Source: Taxawa tesnikishii (nom. ined.) (taxonomy: Eukaryota; Ascomycota; Dothideomycetes; Dothideales). Taken from it: a DNA stretch of 64,000 nt. Location: positions 930,001 to 994,000 of the forward strand of contig JAPDRO010000001.1 of NCBI GenBank assembly GCA_030247885.1. The letters are read 5' to 3'. A program made the translations under genes and the position numbers. Below the pieces are notes generated by a model, which worked only from the letters and a program-made list of their open reading frames with translations, was not told the origin of the DNA and did not search any database. Of the stretch, positions 20,066-32,299 are shown one piece after another (the first letter of the stretch is position 1; every line of letters starts with the position of its first letter).

Positions 20066-21649
20066 CTGATGGAGTGGTGCAAGTGGTAGGTCGGACAGCG
20101 GCAAAGGTTTCGAGAGGGAAGGATTGAGTAATCAGACCAGGGTGGATGGATGCGTGTTGGGTTCTCAGCGATTGGAGTAAGATTGCTGCTTTGGGTTTGA
20201 CGTTCTGGGCTGGAGGCGGAGTTTGGGTTGGGCTGAAAACGTGTTTGTACGAGAGGCACAGATAGTGATGATATGCATGATTGGACGCTTCAATACTCAA
20301 TCTGTTTCTCCGGCATTCTGTTTCCAGCAGGGAAAAAAATCTCACGCTCGTGGCCATTTCAGCTGTCTTGTTCGACTGCGTTCGTCATGCATGAACGCGA
20401 TGTGGTAGGCTCCACTGTTGCTGAGATCCTCACTGACAGATCCGTCACCACATGTTGTAGGAGGTGAAGAGCACTTGACCGACTGCAGGCTTGCGGGGGC
20501 GATGACAGGGCATTAGGTACCTTGGTCCAAAGCGGAAATATCTGCGGATTTCCATACGCGATAACGAGTAATAAAGCGGAATGCAGACGTCAGATGAAAG
20601 ACAGGAGAAACGTGAAGACGCCCCATAAACTCCCAGTATTTTCTTGACCAAGAGTGTGTCGTTTGCCTGGGATATCAAACCGCAGAGAAGAAGAGGCTCA
20701 CAGGACACGTTCCCGACCCTTTTCCCGCCTACTTCTTCATGACATTAATCTAAGATTGGAAAGCAAGAAATCCTTCTTTTTTTATCGACGGGTACGTCCG
20801 TAGAACGGGTGTTCGCCTTACCAAATCATACAGTTTGTTTGACCTTACTGCTATCTTGTCGCCTTGTTGCGCTTACCACTCGGTGAACCACCTTCTCCGT
20901 CGTTACTGCGACATTCCTTTCCACGCTCGGCGCCAGTCTTTTGAAGAGTCACGAGATTGGAAACCTACCCACCGCTTCAACGAGTCGAGGCGACGTTCAG
21001 ACTAACCAACGATTGAACATCAACGGAACGCTAGATTCTGGGAGAGCCCCTTTCGATGCAGCGCAGGGCTTACCTGGTGACTTGAACGTTGCGAGGTCCA
21101 GTCGTGTGACACGTGGTCAGCGCCAGAGGAGGGACTCTTGCTATCTCGCTTGTGGTCTGAAGTAAGAAAAAAGAAGCCGTGTATAGGTCTTGGCAACAAC
21201 GATACTGTAGGTGTGTAGACGTGAAGGTTTCGCAGGCGGCAAGTGTGGAGATCCGAACGAATGACCACCGCGAAGCCCGTCATGGAGCGTTGCTCGTTGA
21301 CACGTCGTCTCCGTCGGACTACACTCAGGACCACAAAATGGACCCGACACGCAGTGAATCCCCGTTTCTTCACCTGTACCTTTTGATACATCGGATACCG
21401 TCTGCTTGACCCAGGGTCTTCCACCGAGGGACGACAACCAGCAGCATACACCCCAATTCAGCCACATATCAACCCGGGAAGACATTGAACGTCTCACAAC
21501 AAGACGCAAAGTCAGAGAAAAAACCCCACCCCCGTCCCACTCAACGTTCTTCGCAGACAACCTACATCAGAGGGGGCTTCCCCAATCTTCCGTATCCCAT
21601 TCGCAAACAACCTTCGCGAGTATTTTTTTTTTTTTCGAACAAAAAAGAA
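20066..21649. other. Intergenic, no gene recognised
   Basis: About 1.6 kb without a credible gene. Short frames on both strands lack domains. A 12-13 base T run at about 21623-21635 lies 15 bases before the next start codon, probably part of that gene's promoter or leader. Confidence 0.5.
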
Positions 21650-22305
21650 ATGGTCTCCCGGATCCCAAACGACATATTCCAGTTCTCGACGCTGAGCGCT
21701 CTCGGCGCCGGCTTGAACGTCTCGGGCCCGCCCGCCGCACATCTCACCGGCTACGGCAGTCACGGCATCGGGACGTTCGCGGAGCCAAACCCCGGAGACA
21801 TGGTGTTCCTCGACGCGGTGCCCTACCTTCTCACCGCCGAGGGCGTCGCTCGTCGCGCGCCGCCGGACGCCCTTCTGCCTTTCGTCATGGTCACGAAATT
21901 CAGTCCGGAGTACAGCGCCGCGGTCCCCGCCGGCAGCGGACTGACGAAGGAGGACCTGATGAAGGTGTTCGCTTCCGCCGGCCCGGACGCGGGGGCAAGA
22001 ACTCGTTCGTCCCTTTCCGCGTCTCTGGCAGGTTCAAGAGCGTCGTGCTGCAGGAAACGCAAAGGGCTTTGAGCTCCGTCACGGGGACCATGTTTGGGTT
22101 CTCGGGCCCGGTTTGGGCCGCGGGGATGAGCGTGAGTGGCGTGAGGTGTCATTTCGTGAGTGAGCAGGGAGAGGGAGGGCAGATGAGTGGTGGAAACGTG
22201 AAGGATTTTGAAGCCGAGGGAGAGGTCAAGGTTGATTGGGCGGTAACGGGGCGGTATCATCTTGGATTTCCCAGGGGGAGCAATGGGAGGGCCTGGATTT
22301 GGTAG
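21650..22305 (+). CDS. Alpha-acetolactate decarboxylase-like protein
   Basis: About 217 residues. The fold is that of alpha-acetolactate decarboxylase, which turns acetolactate into acetoin. The N-terminal half shows IFQFSTLSALGAG, HGIGTFAEPNPGDMVFLD and LLPFVMVTKF. The C-terminal half shows NSFVPFRVSG, TGTMFGFSGPVWA and the strand SGVRCHFVSE. The halves are in two frames separated at GGGGG (21991-21995), one base short; a sequence error is likely. Bacterial enzymes bind zinc through three histidines in HxH and GGH motifs. Here these read RCH (first His is Arg, 22144-22146) and GGN (Asn codon 22195-22197), so two of three ligands are absent and catalysis as in bacteria is doubtful. It is convergent with the next gene. 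Confidence 0.75.
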
Positions 22306-22670
22306 GGAGTGGAAGTGGGAACGGAAACGTGCCGGCCAAGGACGAGCTGTAGTGCTCTCTCCCAGTCGGCGCGACTGACTCACCGCTGTTGCATGCCGAC
22401 AGAACGAGTATGCAGGGCACCAAGAGAACAAGGTGTTCGGTCCCTTATGTGCCTACAGACGAGCACGACGGGGGTCTGAATCTAATGTTGCCACTGATGT
22501 GCGAGCAGCCGTAGTCACGACGCACATGTTGGGATGACCCGACTCAGCGAACTTCGGTGTATCAATGTGTAGTATTTTGTTTGCCACACGAAGCAACACA
22601 CATACTTGTCGATCCCATCCCCTCGGCTTCAGAACACTACTCCCTCAGCACTGGGCTTAGGGCTGTCGCT
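22306..22670. other. Intergenic between convergent genes
   Basis: Convergent 3' regions of the decarboxylase-like and PHD/CANIN genes. Nothing recognised. Confidence 0.5.
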
Positions 22671-25379
22671 TTACTTCTTCTTCTGCACGAACCTATCCAT
22701 CAGTGCATTCCTTTCATGCACCGCAAACACATCCTTCTTCGGTTTCGGCCGCGTCCTGACAGCCCCTTCCAACCGATAAGCCAGGCGTTCCAGCACACCC
22801 TTGCACTCCGCTCTGGCCAAATGCACCGCACCCGCGTCCTTGATCCGCGCAATGATGACCCGAAGCTGTGACACCAGCGCATCGATGCTGGCATTGAAGG
22901 CCGATTCCTCGGGCGTGGGGGTGGTCTGCGATTGAAGCTCAACCTAGAACCGAATACGCCTTTTGGTGCTGAATCCGCGGCTGTACTTGAATCTACGGGT
23001 ACGTGTGGAGAGGAGGGGATGAAAGCGAAATCAGAGAAACCGGCGCCGAGAGCAACATCTAAAATTTTGCTGAGAGCGCCTGTGGCCACAAAGTCCGTGT
23101 CGTCGTTGAACACAAACAGCTCGCTGCGACGCAGGTGCCGTGTAATGTGGCCGGTCAGAGACGTTGCTGTAAGATCGTCTTGTAGGAAATCGTCAGACCC
23201 TAGGGAGAAGGCGAGGGCCAGCCGGCGCTTGAACACGTATATCCGTTTGTCATCGGAAGGAAGGGAGCAGAGAAGTCGATTCATGAGTACTGCATGATCG
23301 AGGTTTGAAAGAAGCCTTTTCCCCACGCTTTCAGTCTAGAAAAAAGACATGTTATTAGAGGGTTTGTCGCTTCATGTAGTGTGTTTGGAACTCACGGTTT
23401 CCTCTAGCTCGTCTTCAGACACGGAACCCATCAGATTGATCAATGCGTCTTGCAGACAACGCTTGATACTCGCACTTTGTTGTACGTCATGATCGATCAG
23501 CATGAGCATAAGTACATGTAAGCAAACATTGCAAGCTTCGGACCCGAGCCTAGCACACTCGTCAGTCATGTTGCATGTCTCATCGAAGTCATGTATTTTA
23601 CCTCGCGCTCAAACTCCCGATTGCTTCGATAAACCGTTTCAGTCCATGTGGAAGCGCTCGAGCTGTCTTTACGTTTCCGGAAGAGAGAACCGATGGTGGA
23701 GTCCCGGTCATGCTATTCACGACATCTTGACGGCATCCCAGCGTGAGCAAGCACTGTCCCAGACTCTCGGTTCCAAGCAAGCTCGAATCCACCAGCGCCG
23801 CACCGCACGCCTCAAGAATCCCAGTGTACGCATACGCCATGTGGTCTCTTGTTTCGTGCAGTATTTGGTCGAACATCCACTCCAACACCTCCGTTGATGG
23901 TGGGAAGACACTTGCCATATTAGCAGCATAACCCGAAGCCAACACCTGGTCCCTCTTATGCGGATCTTTGAGCAAGCTTGTCCACCCAGATTCTGGCAGC
24001 GAAGACGTAGGAAATTCCTTGCGCTTGACACGGTGACCCTCCTTGAGCTCGAAGAATTGAAAACGAATCTCTTCAATAAGAGCATCTGTCCGCTTCATAG
24101 CAGCAACAACTCTCTCGTCCAGCATATCATCCTCGCCCTCCTCTTGTTCCGCTTCTGCACGTGTCTTCGCCTCCTCCTCTTCCTTCCTGGCATTCTCCTC
24201 AAGCTCGTTTATTCGCGCCTCGGTCGCTGCATCCTTTTTCATCTGCTTCGCCAGGTTGGCAAGGCTGAACTTGTAGGTTTTCTGAGGCTCTGGCACCACT
24301 TGACTAGACCTGACCGTCTCTTTTCTTGTTGAGCTCCTCAAGCTGCTCTTCATGCCCAGGTTTTGTGTCTGGTCCACATATGGTGTTTGGAGTACGGCAG
24401 AGGGTGACGCCTTGCGTCGCTCCCTTGCACGTGCAATCAGGTCATCGATATCGTCAAGGGAACCGGAGTCGGACGACTGTTCAAAATCTTCGATATCAAC
24501 ACTGTCGGAATCAGAGTTGGTCACCATGGGAATGCCATCTTTCGTTATCCTTCGACTTGAGGATTGTGAGCCGGACGGAGCTGAGGCAAAGGACGCGAAC
24601 GAATTTCCCGAGTCTCTGTTTAAAGCCTTCGTCGTGTTTGGCGGTGAAGGAAGCGCCGGTTCCGCGTCTTCAATCGATGATTCCGATTCCAGGGACGTAA
24701 GTGTCGACGCAAAAGAGCCGTGAGACGAGACAGTATCCGGTCGCGCCGTTTCTAGTTCGGTAGATGTATTGTCGTTCGCTGGAATTGCACGGTTGCCTGG
24801 GGCAGGGGAGCACGAGGACAGCGGCGTGAGTGCAGATGTTGCGATCACGTTGAGAACAGTATTCGCATCTCGTGGAGCATGGGGACTGTCCAACTTTTGC
24901 GCACGCTGCGTAAGATGTTGCGCCTCTTTTTACGTTCTTCCCACGGCTTCTTTCCTCGTACGGTTGCGTCTGGGAGCGCTTTGTGAAGCGTCGGCCGGCA
25001 CCTCTCGCAGTAGTACTCCTCCGGAATGGCTTTCACTCCCATGCACTCATTGTGTTGCCAAACGGAACACTCGTCGCAGCATATGAATTCGCGGTCTGGC
25101 ACATCCTCTTTGTGTCTCCGCAGATGCAGCGTATAACACTAAGCTTTTCCTGCTCGATCGGCGCACTCGCTGCTATCATGTTAGCTATAGTTTGGGGTGG
25201 GCAACATGCGCGATTGAAATTACCCTGGCGGCTGGCCACAACTATGTTATCGTAGACAGGTTCTTCAGAGACGCGTCTCCTCTTCACCGGTGAGTTCTTC
25301 CGGACTGGCGAATGTTTTTTGCAGGTGACGCTCTCGAAGGCGCGTTGAGGTAGTCTGCGATGCTCCTCTTCGGCGGCAT
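22671..25379 (-). CDS. PHD-finger and CANIN-domain protein (Nse6-like)
   Basis: I read one gene of about 770 residues. It starts [16 protein letters not shown] (ATG at 25377-25379), then a basic stretch KRRRVSEEP, an intron, and a PHD finger: [42 protein letters not shown] fingers bind histone tails. A Ser/Asp-rich middle and coiled coil ([20 protein letters not shown]) follow. The C-terminal region with [16 protein letters not shown] and [17 protein letters not shown] resembles the CANIN domain, named for SMC6 and NSE5 interaction and present in Nse6-type subunits of SMC5/6. A 77-nt intron near 22900-22985 (GTACCC to CGCAG) joins SSPH to TTPTPEE; the gene ends MDRFVQKKK. Three one-base frame breaks at A runs (about 25318, 25110, 24929) separate segments that otherwise join well. 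The PHD-CANIN link depends on the one at 24929. Confidence 0.55.
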
Positions 25380-25511
25380 CTCTGCAGGCTAGTGTGAGGG
25401 AGCTGCAGTTTTAGACTGGAATAAATTGAACGCGATAGTAGACCGAAGCGATGACTTCACGCGACCCCTCGACGCGATTACACGTGACTGGGAAATTATA
25501 TGAGTGTGGTA

Positions 25512-26858
25512 TGATACCTCGGCAAAAGTCTGCGTACAGATTCGCGCGACGCGTCAGCTAGAATAACACTCTATCAATTCAACCACCACTATGGCGCCAC
25601 AAACTCGTGCTCTTGCTGTGATACCGCGTAATAGACGTCGCAATACTGAGATCTCACTAGCTACAAGAAATCAGATCGTTGGAATGGCTATTGCTAGTGT
25701 ACCACAGCGTCAAATACGCGAGATCTTTAACCTTATAGCTAGTACCATTAGTACTACTATCAAAAGGTCCTCTTAGCGACTACACGGTGTCTCCAAACCT
25801 CGCATGGGCCGTCCACAAGCTTGTACAGAGCGCACAAAGCGTACAATTGTACGTTATGCGCGTAAATATCTATTTCACAACTATGGCTAGCTTTTAAAGG
25901 ATCTCTAGCTAGATTGTAGCCATGCTATAGTCTACCGAGTTCTAAAGGACTAAGGCATCAAGGATTGGATTACTAAGAAGAGACCTTTATTATTAGAAGC
26001 CTTAGCTAAAAGGAGAAGAGAATAGTGTAAATTACACAAAGACTAGAGTGTTAAAGACTAGCTAAAAGTCATCTTTTTAGATAAGTGCTCTATAGAGCGT
26101 AGATCTAGTAAACTAGCTACCTATATATAGCGTGCTACTAGCTAAGTATACTAGAAAGACAAGGTTTAACTATTTAATAAGAGTAAGGACATACGTGTGA
26201 TAGTATAGGCTAGCATATATAGTAACTATAAGACTAAATTGATTATTATGCGTAGGGATATAGAGTTAAAGAGGCAAGGGTACTTAGTAAACTTATATAT
26301 TAATGCTCTTACTATGGGCCTACTTCCTATGTACTATAAGGACCTACTATTCTAGCAAGATAACGCTAGTATATACATAGCTAGAAAGACAGTAGCTTTT
26401 TCAGAAAGGAAGGCATTAAACTAGTAGAAGACTAGCCTATATACTTACTAGATTTAAACCCTATTAAGCATATATAGGCTATGCTCAAAAAGTAGCTCTT
26501 TTAGCTATATCCTAGCATAGATCTATAGAGTAGTAGTAATAACTTTGTATATAAAAGGATAGAAGATGCCCTTGTATATGCTTAGGATCATATTAGTAGT
26601 AATGTAGTATATAACTATGTTATAAGTATAGTAGATAGGATCTAGGCTTACCTTTAGAATGATAGCTAGTATACTAGATACTAAAGAAAATCACTATTCC
26701 TAAGTTGCTATGCAAACCTCTAAGATCTAAACTATTCCATACTTAGTTTGCTAGTTAATTGCTAGTATTATAGGTACAGGGCATAGGGTAGTACATTAGA
26801 GGGTAGGCTTCTAGATTCGGAGGATTCGGGAATTACGCAGACTTTTGCCGAGGTATCA
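25512..26858 (+). mobile_element. Tc1/mariner DNA transposon, RIP-degraded
   Basis: Terminal inverted repeats of about 25 bp (TGATACCTCGGCAAAAGTCT and on) bound a 1,347-bp element with TA duplications at 25510-25511 and 26859-26860. The transposase starts at 25591 (MAPQTRALAVIPRNRRRN) with a helix-turn-helix region (RNQIVGMAIASVPQRQIREI), which stays open only to 25776. Beyond that the frame is full of TAG codons where Trp and Gln codons are expected. Remnants of the catalytic core are legible: LLFQQDNA-like sequence around 26350 and LLDLNPIKH at about 26450. The element sits after the seventh base of the host retrotransposon's 5' LTR. Tc1/mariner elements always duplicate TA, as seen here. 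Confidence 0.9.
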
Positions 26859-26860
26859 TA

Positions 26861-27005
26861 TCCTTGCTCAAAGTTACCTAATCAAGTCTTTAGTCAGCCT
26901 TGGCAAAACTGTAATGTTTGCAGTATTTGCATAGCTAGATTATATAAGTAGACTAGTCACCCTAAGAGGAATAGATCAAGTTACAATCGCGCTTCTGCTA
27001 CAGCA
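26861..27005 (+). repeat. 5' LTR, main part
   Basis: The seven bases 25505-25511 (TGTGGTA) plus 26861-27005 make 152 bp, exactly the length of the 3' LTR. A TATATAAG promoter-like motif is present. It differs from the 3' LTR at four sites. Confidence 0.95.
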
Positions 27006-30000
27006 TCTAGTAGCTAAGAAGAGGTCTCTCCTCTTAGGGGAGCTCCTAAGGAGCTTCTCTAGGAGGAGGGGATTGCAAGGTTTCTAGGCATAAACCCTAA
27101 ACCCTTGCACATTTCTCTTAGCAAGAACTCTCTTCTCAACTTACTTCCTCATCCCCTCTTGCAGCCCTTGCACCCCCTTAGCAAGACGCTCTCTACCTGG
27201 CTAGTAGAAGTAGCAATCCTAGTTAAGAGGGGAAGATTGCAAATAGGACCTTGCAAGGAGGATGAATCTCTATTGTCCAATTACTGTTGCCTTCGGATCT
27301 ATATACCATCTCAAGTCTTAGGATTAGAACTACTTAGCATAGTTGCTAGCTCTTTTAGAAGTCCTTCTACATACTCTTGTTCTTCAATTGAACTTCCTCA
27401 TCCTTCTTATTCCATTATGGACAACCTTCCTTAGCAAGATTACTCCATGCAGGACATTGCACAGCAAATGGACTAGCTGCATGTCTCTAAACTACTTGCA
27501 CCCCTATAGCAACAAGCTACTTCCATTCCAGAAATCCCTCCAGTTGTGCAGCTAGATGCAGCTATCCTTAATGCTGCTATCAATACTCCTGACAGCTCCT
27601 CTGCTAGTGCTCCTAATGCTTCTAGCAATGCTAGACCTCCACCTCCTTCCATTCCTAATGGAGTTCTTAGCCTCTAAACTAGTGATAATGTTAAGGCACT
27701 CATTGCAGCTATCTTTAAGATGGCTTCTAGGAGGAACCAAGTTCAGAAAGATACTAACATCTATCTAGGAACCCATAAGAATCCACCACCTCCTAAGTAT
27801 AAGGGAGAAACTAAGGATGATGCCTGTCATTACTAGATTCTAAGGGTTAAGAGATGGCTCAATGAAGAGCAAAGCGCAGCAAGAAGAGGAGTAGAGATAC
27901 TAGAAAGGGAGAAGATCACAATAGTTAGAGATTACCTAGAAGGAACCCCTACCATTTACTAGCAATTAGAGGAAATGCTCTTAGATGCAAATCATCCAGA
28001 AGCTCGCCATACCTTGGACCAATTCTTTGATGGACTTACATCCAGATATAGTGCTCCAGATAGCAATGAACAAAGACACAAGAAATTTGAAGAATTGCGC
28101 CAAACTAGATTAGCTCAGGAATATGGAAGGAAGCTTCAGGAACTTGGAGCTATCTATTCCCCTTCAAAATCCTCCTATAAGATTATAAGGACCTTTAGAA
28201 GAGGATTAAAGCTAAGGATTTAGGAACAGATGGATATGAAGCTAATGACTCTAGAGTCTGTTTCATAGGAACTCTACTTCACAACTACAGTTCAGATTGA
28301 CACAGTCCTTTTCAAGAAGGAAAGGAGTTAAAGGAGTTACAGTTTTTAGCAGCAAGTCAATGCTATGCTAAAGGATCTCTATAGAGAAATGAATGCCATA
28401 CCTTTAAGATAGTTTGCTCCAAGAGGCAGAGGTAGAGGAAGAGGAGGAAGAGGAGGAGGTAGAGGAGGATTCAAGAAAGAAGCTAGAGACCTAGGACCTA
28501 AGATCTAAGGAAGGACTACTAGCAAGTCCATTCAAGAATGTAGAGAGCAAAATTTGTGTTTCATCTATGGAAAGAAAGGTTGCTTTGCAGCTAACTACAA
28601 GACAAAAAAATAGATGGCAAGGATTCTAATGGAAGTGAGGTACCTTCCTTGCCTATCACAACCTCACTAGAAGAAGTGGAAACAAGTTCCAACTTCTTAG
28701 AAGATGTACCTCAACCTACTCCTCTAGGTTCAGAGGATAGACTAGATATGGATGAAACAGTCTATAGGCTCAATGCTTTGCAAAGCAATCTGTTGACATT
28801 AAAGGGATACATTAGGTTCCCCTCATTTAGGAAAAGGATCAATTTCCTTCTAGATATAGCAGCAAATGAGATCTACATTTCCTCCAAGCTAGCTAGCTTG
28901 TACCCTCTAGCTACTTAGGATCTGAGGCCTAGCAAGGTCAAGCTGCCTAATGGAACTTTCATGCATTCCATATAAGGAGTAAAGATTCCTTACCAGATTG
29001 GAACTTTCTAATCAGAACTAGTAGCCAGAGTTCTGGACCTTTAGGAATATGACATTATCCTTAGACTCTCTTAGTTCAGATATTGGAACCCTCAGATTGA
29101 TTATGCCCAAGGAATTGTCAATTTGGAAGACCTAGCAAGCAACCTTCATACCTGCAAATCTAATTCTAAAGTGTTTCAACTAGCTAAAGACCCCTAAGAG
29201 ATCAATTCCCTTGCAGATCTTCCTAAAGCCTTAAAGTAGTATGATAGGGAGAAATCTTAAGGCCAATTGGAATAACAGCCCTTATTCCTTACTGCAATTA
29301 GGCAGGTAAAGGGAAAGGATGAAGCTAGCCAAATTCTAGTCAGCTCCATCCCTGTTGTATAACAACTCTTAGAGAAGTATAGCAACCTTTTCAAGGATGT
29401 TCTCCCAGAATCTCTACCTAAGGAAAGATCCATCTCCTATGCAATTGATACAAAGAATGCTTCTCCAACTAACACTTAAGCCTATTCCCTTAGTCATTCT
29501 CAATTGGAAGAGCAAAGGAGATAGCTTGAGGACCTTCTAAAGAAAGGTCTTATTAGGCAATTAGCAAGTCCATAGGGAAGCTTAGTCCTCTTTGTCCCTA
29601 AAGCTAATGGCAAATGGAGGATGTGCATTAATTACAGAAGACTTAACAGCCTTACAACAAAGAATAGATACCCCTTCCTAAGATCTAGGACTGTCTTGAT
29701 GCCTTTGCTAAAGCTGTGTATTTCTCTAAGTTAGATCTTACTTTAGGATTCTGGCAGCTCCTCATAGAAGAGGATTCCATTGCAAAGATAGCATTTAACA
29801 CAATTGAAGGGAAATTTGAGTTTCTTGTAATGCTATTTAGTCTCACCAATGCACTAGCTACCTTCCAAACCCTAATGAATGGAATTCTTAGACCCTACCT
29901 TTTAAGGTTATAGTAGTCTATCTAGATGACATTGTCATCTATTCCAAAACTTTGGAGGAACACTTAGAACATTTGGAAACCATTCTGGATCTTCTAGTGC

Positions 30001-32299
30001 TCTATAAGCTATATGCTTCTCCATTAAAGTGCAGCATTGCAGTTATGGAGATTAACTTCTATAGACACAGGGTCAAATACAATCAGATCCTTCTTATAGA
30101 AGACAAGATTGTTATCATCAAGAAGTAGCCTACTCCTAAGACTGTCTATAAAGTGCGCTAGTTTCTGGGACTTGCTAGCTACTACAGAAGATATATTAGA
30201 GGATTTGCCAAAATTGCAGCTCCACTTTCAGACCTTCTTAAGGAGAAAGATAAAGCACTTAGGAAGAAGAAACATCGCCCAATTACTTGGAATGCATAAT
30301 GCATTACTGCTTTCCAGCAACTAAAAGATGTTCTCACTTCCTCAACTATACTGCATGCACCAATCCTAGATGAACCTTTCATAATTGAGACTAATGCTTC
30401 TAAATAGGCCATAGGTGCAGCTTTATACTAATGGAGCCAAAAGGAGCAAAAGTTCAATCCTATTGCATTTGATGGAAGGAAGCTCTAAGGAGCAGAATTG
30501 AACTATCTAGTTCATAAGAAAGAACTCCTTGCTATCAAATATGCTATTCAGAAATGGAACAATTACATTGACAATAGAACTACTACGACAATTCTGACTA
30601 ATCATTAAAGTCTGCAGTACCTTCACACTATAAGCAACCCTACTAAGAGGTTAGCAAGATGGGTTAAAGAGTTTTAGCAGTACAACCTTGCTATTAAGTA
30701 TAGGAAGGGTGCTAAAGCTATAGTTCTAGATGCCATTTCCAGAAGACTTAACTTCATTGAAGAAGGACTAGCCAATATAGCTACACATCTCAATGCAATC
30801 CTTGAAGTCACCCCTAAATACAGAGGCTACCTAGAATCCCAATTCATTAATGCTCTTGTTGAGTATCTATAGAAAGGAAGCTATGCAAAGGACCATAAGC
30901 TAAGGAAGCTTGTTAAGAAAAGGTCTAGTTAGTTTAATTTGCAAGTTAACAAGGATGAACCTTAATTGTACTTCATCCTCCCTAATGGAAAAGGCCTTGC
31001 ACCTTATTTGCAACCAGAATTCAGAGAAGATTTCTTATAGAAGATGCATAACAATTATGGTCATTTTGGATACCTAGGTCTCATGGGAGTTGTTGAACCT
31101 AGAGCTTAGTAGCCATCAATTGCAAAGGATGTCAAGCTCATTCAAAAGCATTACCCCTAGTGCTAAGTTAGTCAAAGGTCATAGAAGGACCTCCAAAAGG
31201 AACAGCTATTTCATCAAGTGCAACCAGATTTGCAGCCCTTTCAGAAGTGGGCTATTAATGTGGTTGGACCCCTACCAGAAACTTTAGCAAGAAACAGGTT
31301 CATCATTATAGCCATTGACTATGCAACTAGATGGCTAATTGCAATTGCTAGTCCAGACTATACAGCTGAAACTGTTGCACAGTTCATCTATGATCACATG
31401 TATTGCATGTATGGAGCTCTAAAGGAGTTGCTATCTAATAATGGTCCAAAATTCCTATTAGATGTCCTTGTAGCCTTATTGGACCTCATGAAAACTAGGC
31501 ATAGGTACACTTCTCCATACCATCTAAGGACTAATAGGAAAGTGGAAAACTTAAATGGAACTCTTGGAAGAATCTTAACTAAGCTTTGTGTCAATTCTAG
31601 TATCCATCTATAAGATGATTTTCTGAATAAAGCCCTGTTTGCAACAAGGATTAGGCAACATTCTAGAATAGCCTTGCAAAAGAAAGGCAAAGATTGAAGG
31701 TCCAGAAGCATCAACAGAAAAAGGATGCATCTCAACTGCCTTAACCTTCTAATGTAGCCCCTTAGCAACCTCCATCCTAGGAAGAACAGAGATCTCAAGA
31801 GGAAGAGATGGAGCAGTTGCAGCAGACAGCCCTACAATCATAGCAACTATCTGATCCTCTAGATGAAGGGGTAGATATAGGACCCCATTCTGAAGACGTT
31901 CAGAAACTAGCAGAAACTAGGAAAGCTAGATCATCAAGAGGAAGAAGAAAGAAGAAGACATCTCAAGAAGCAGTTCCTTCTAGTAAGGATGCTTCTAAAG
32001 ATTATCATCCTAAAGATCCTTCTTCAAGTCTTTAGCCTACAAGGCCTTAAGATCATTATAGGCTAAGACAAAAGGTGAAACCTAAGAAGTTCTTTAAAGA
32101 AGACATTTGAAAGATAGATTGACATTATAGAGAGTGTTGAAAACCTCTCAGATGCTTCATGGAACTTAAGGTTACCATCTTAGCAATGTAGGGCTTATGA
32201 AGTGCCTGTAGCTAAACTTGAAAGAGACAAGAGTAAAGAGAAGGGAAATAGGAGCCATCACCTTCTTACTCCACCAAAGGCTCTTCTACACCTTCTAGC

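Noticed and set aside
22900-22985. Frame break in the C-terminal part of the PHD/CANIN gene
   Set aside because: A normal 77-nt GTACCC...CGCAG intron explains it, so it is not counted among the homopolymer breaks.
24100-24400. Plus-strand frames over the PHD/CANIN gene as separate genes
   Set aside because: They are antisense shadows of a coding region with coherent coiled-coil and domain content.
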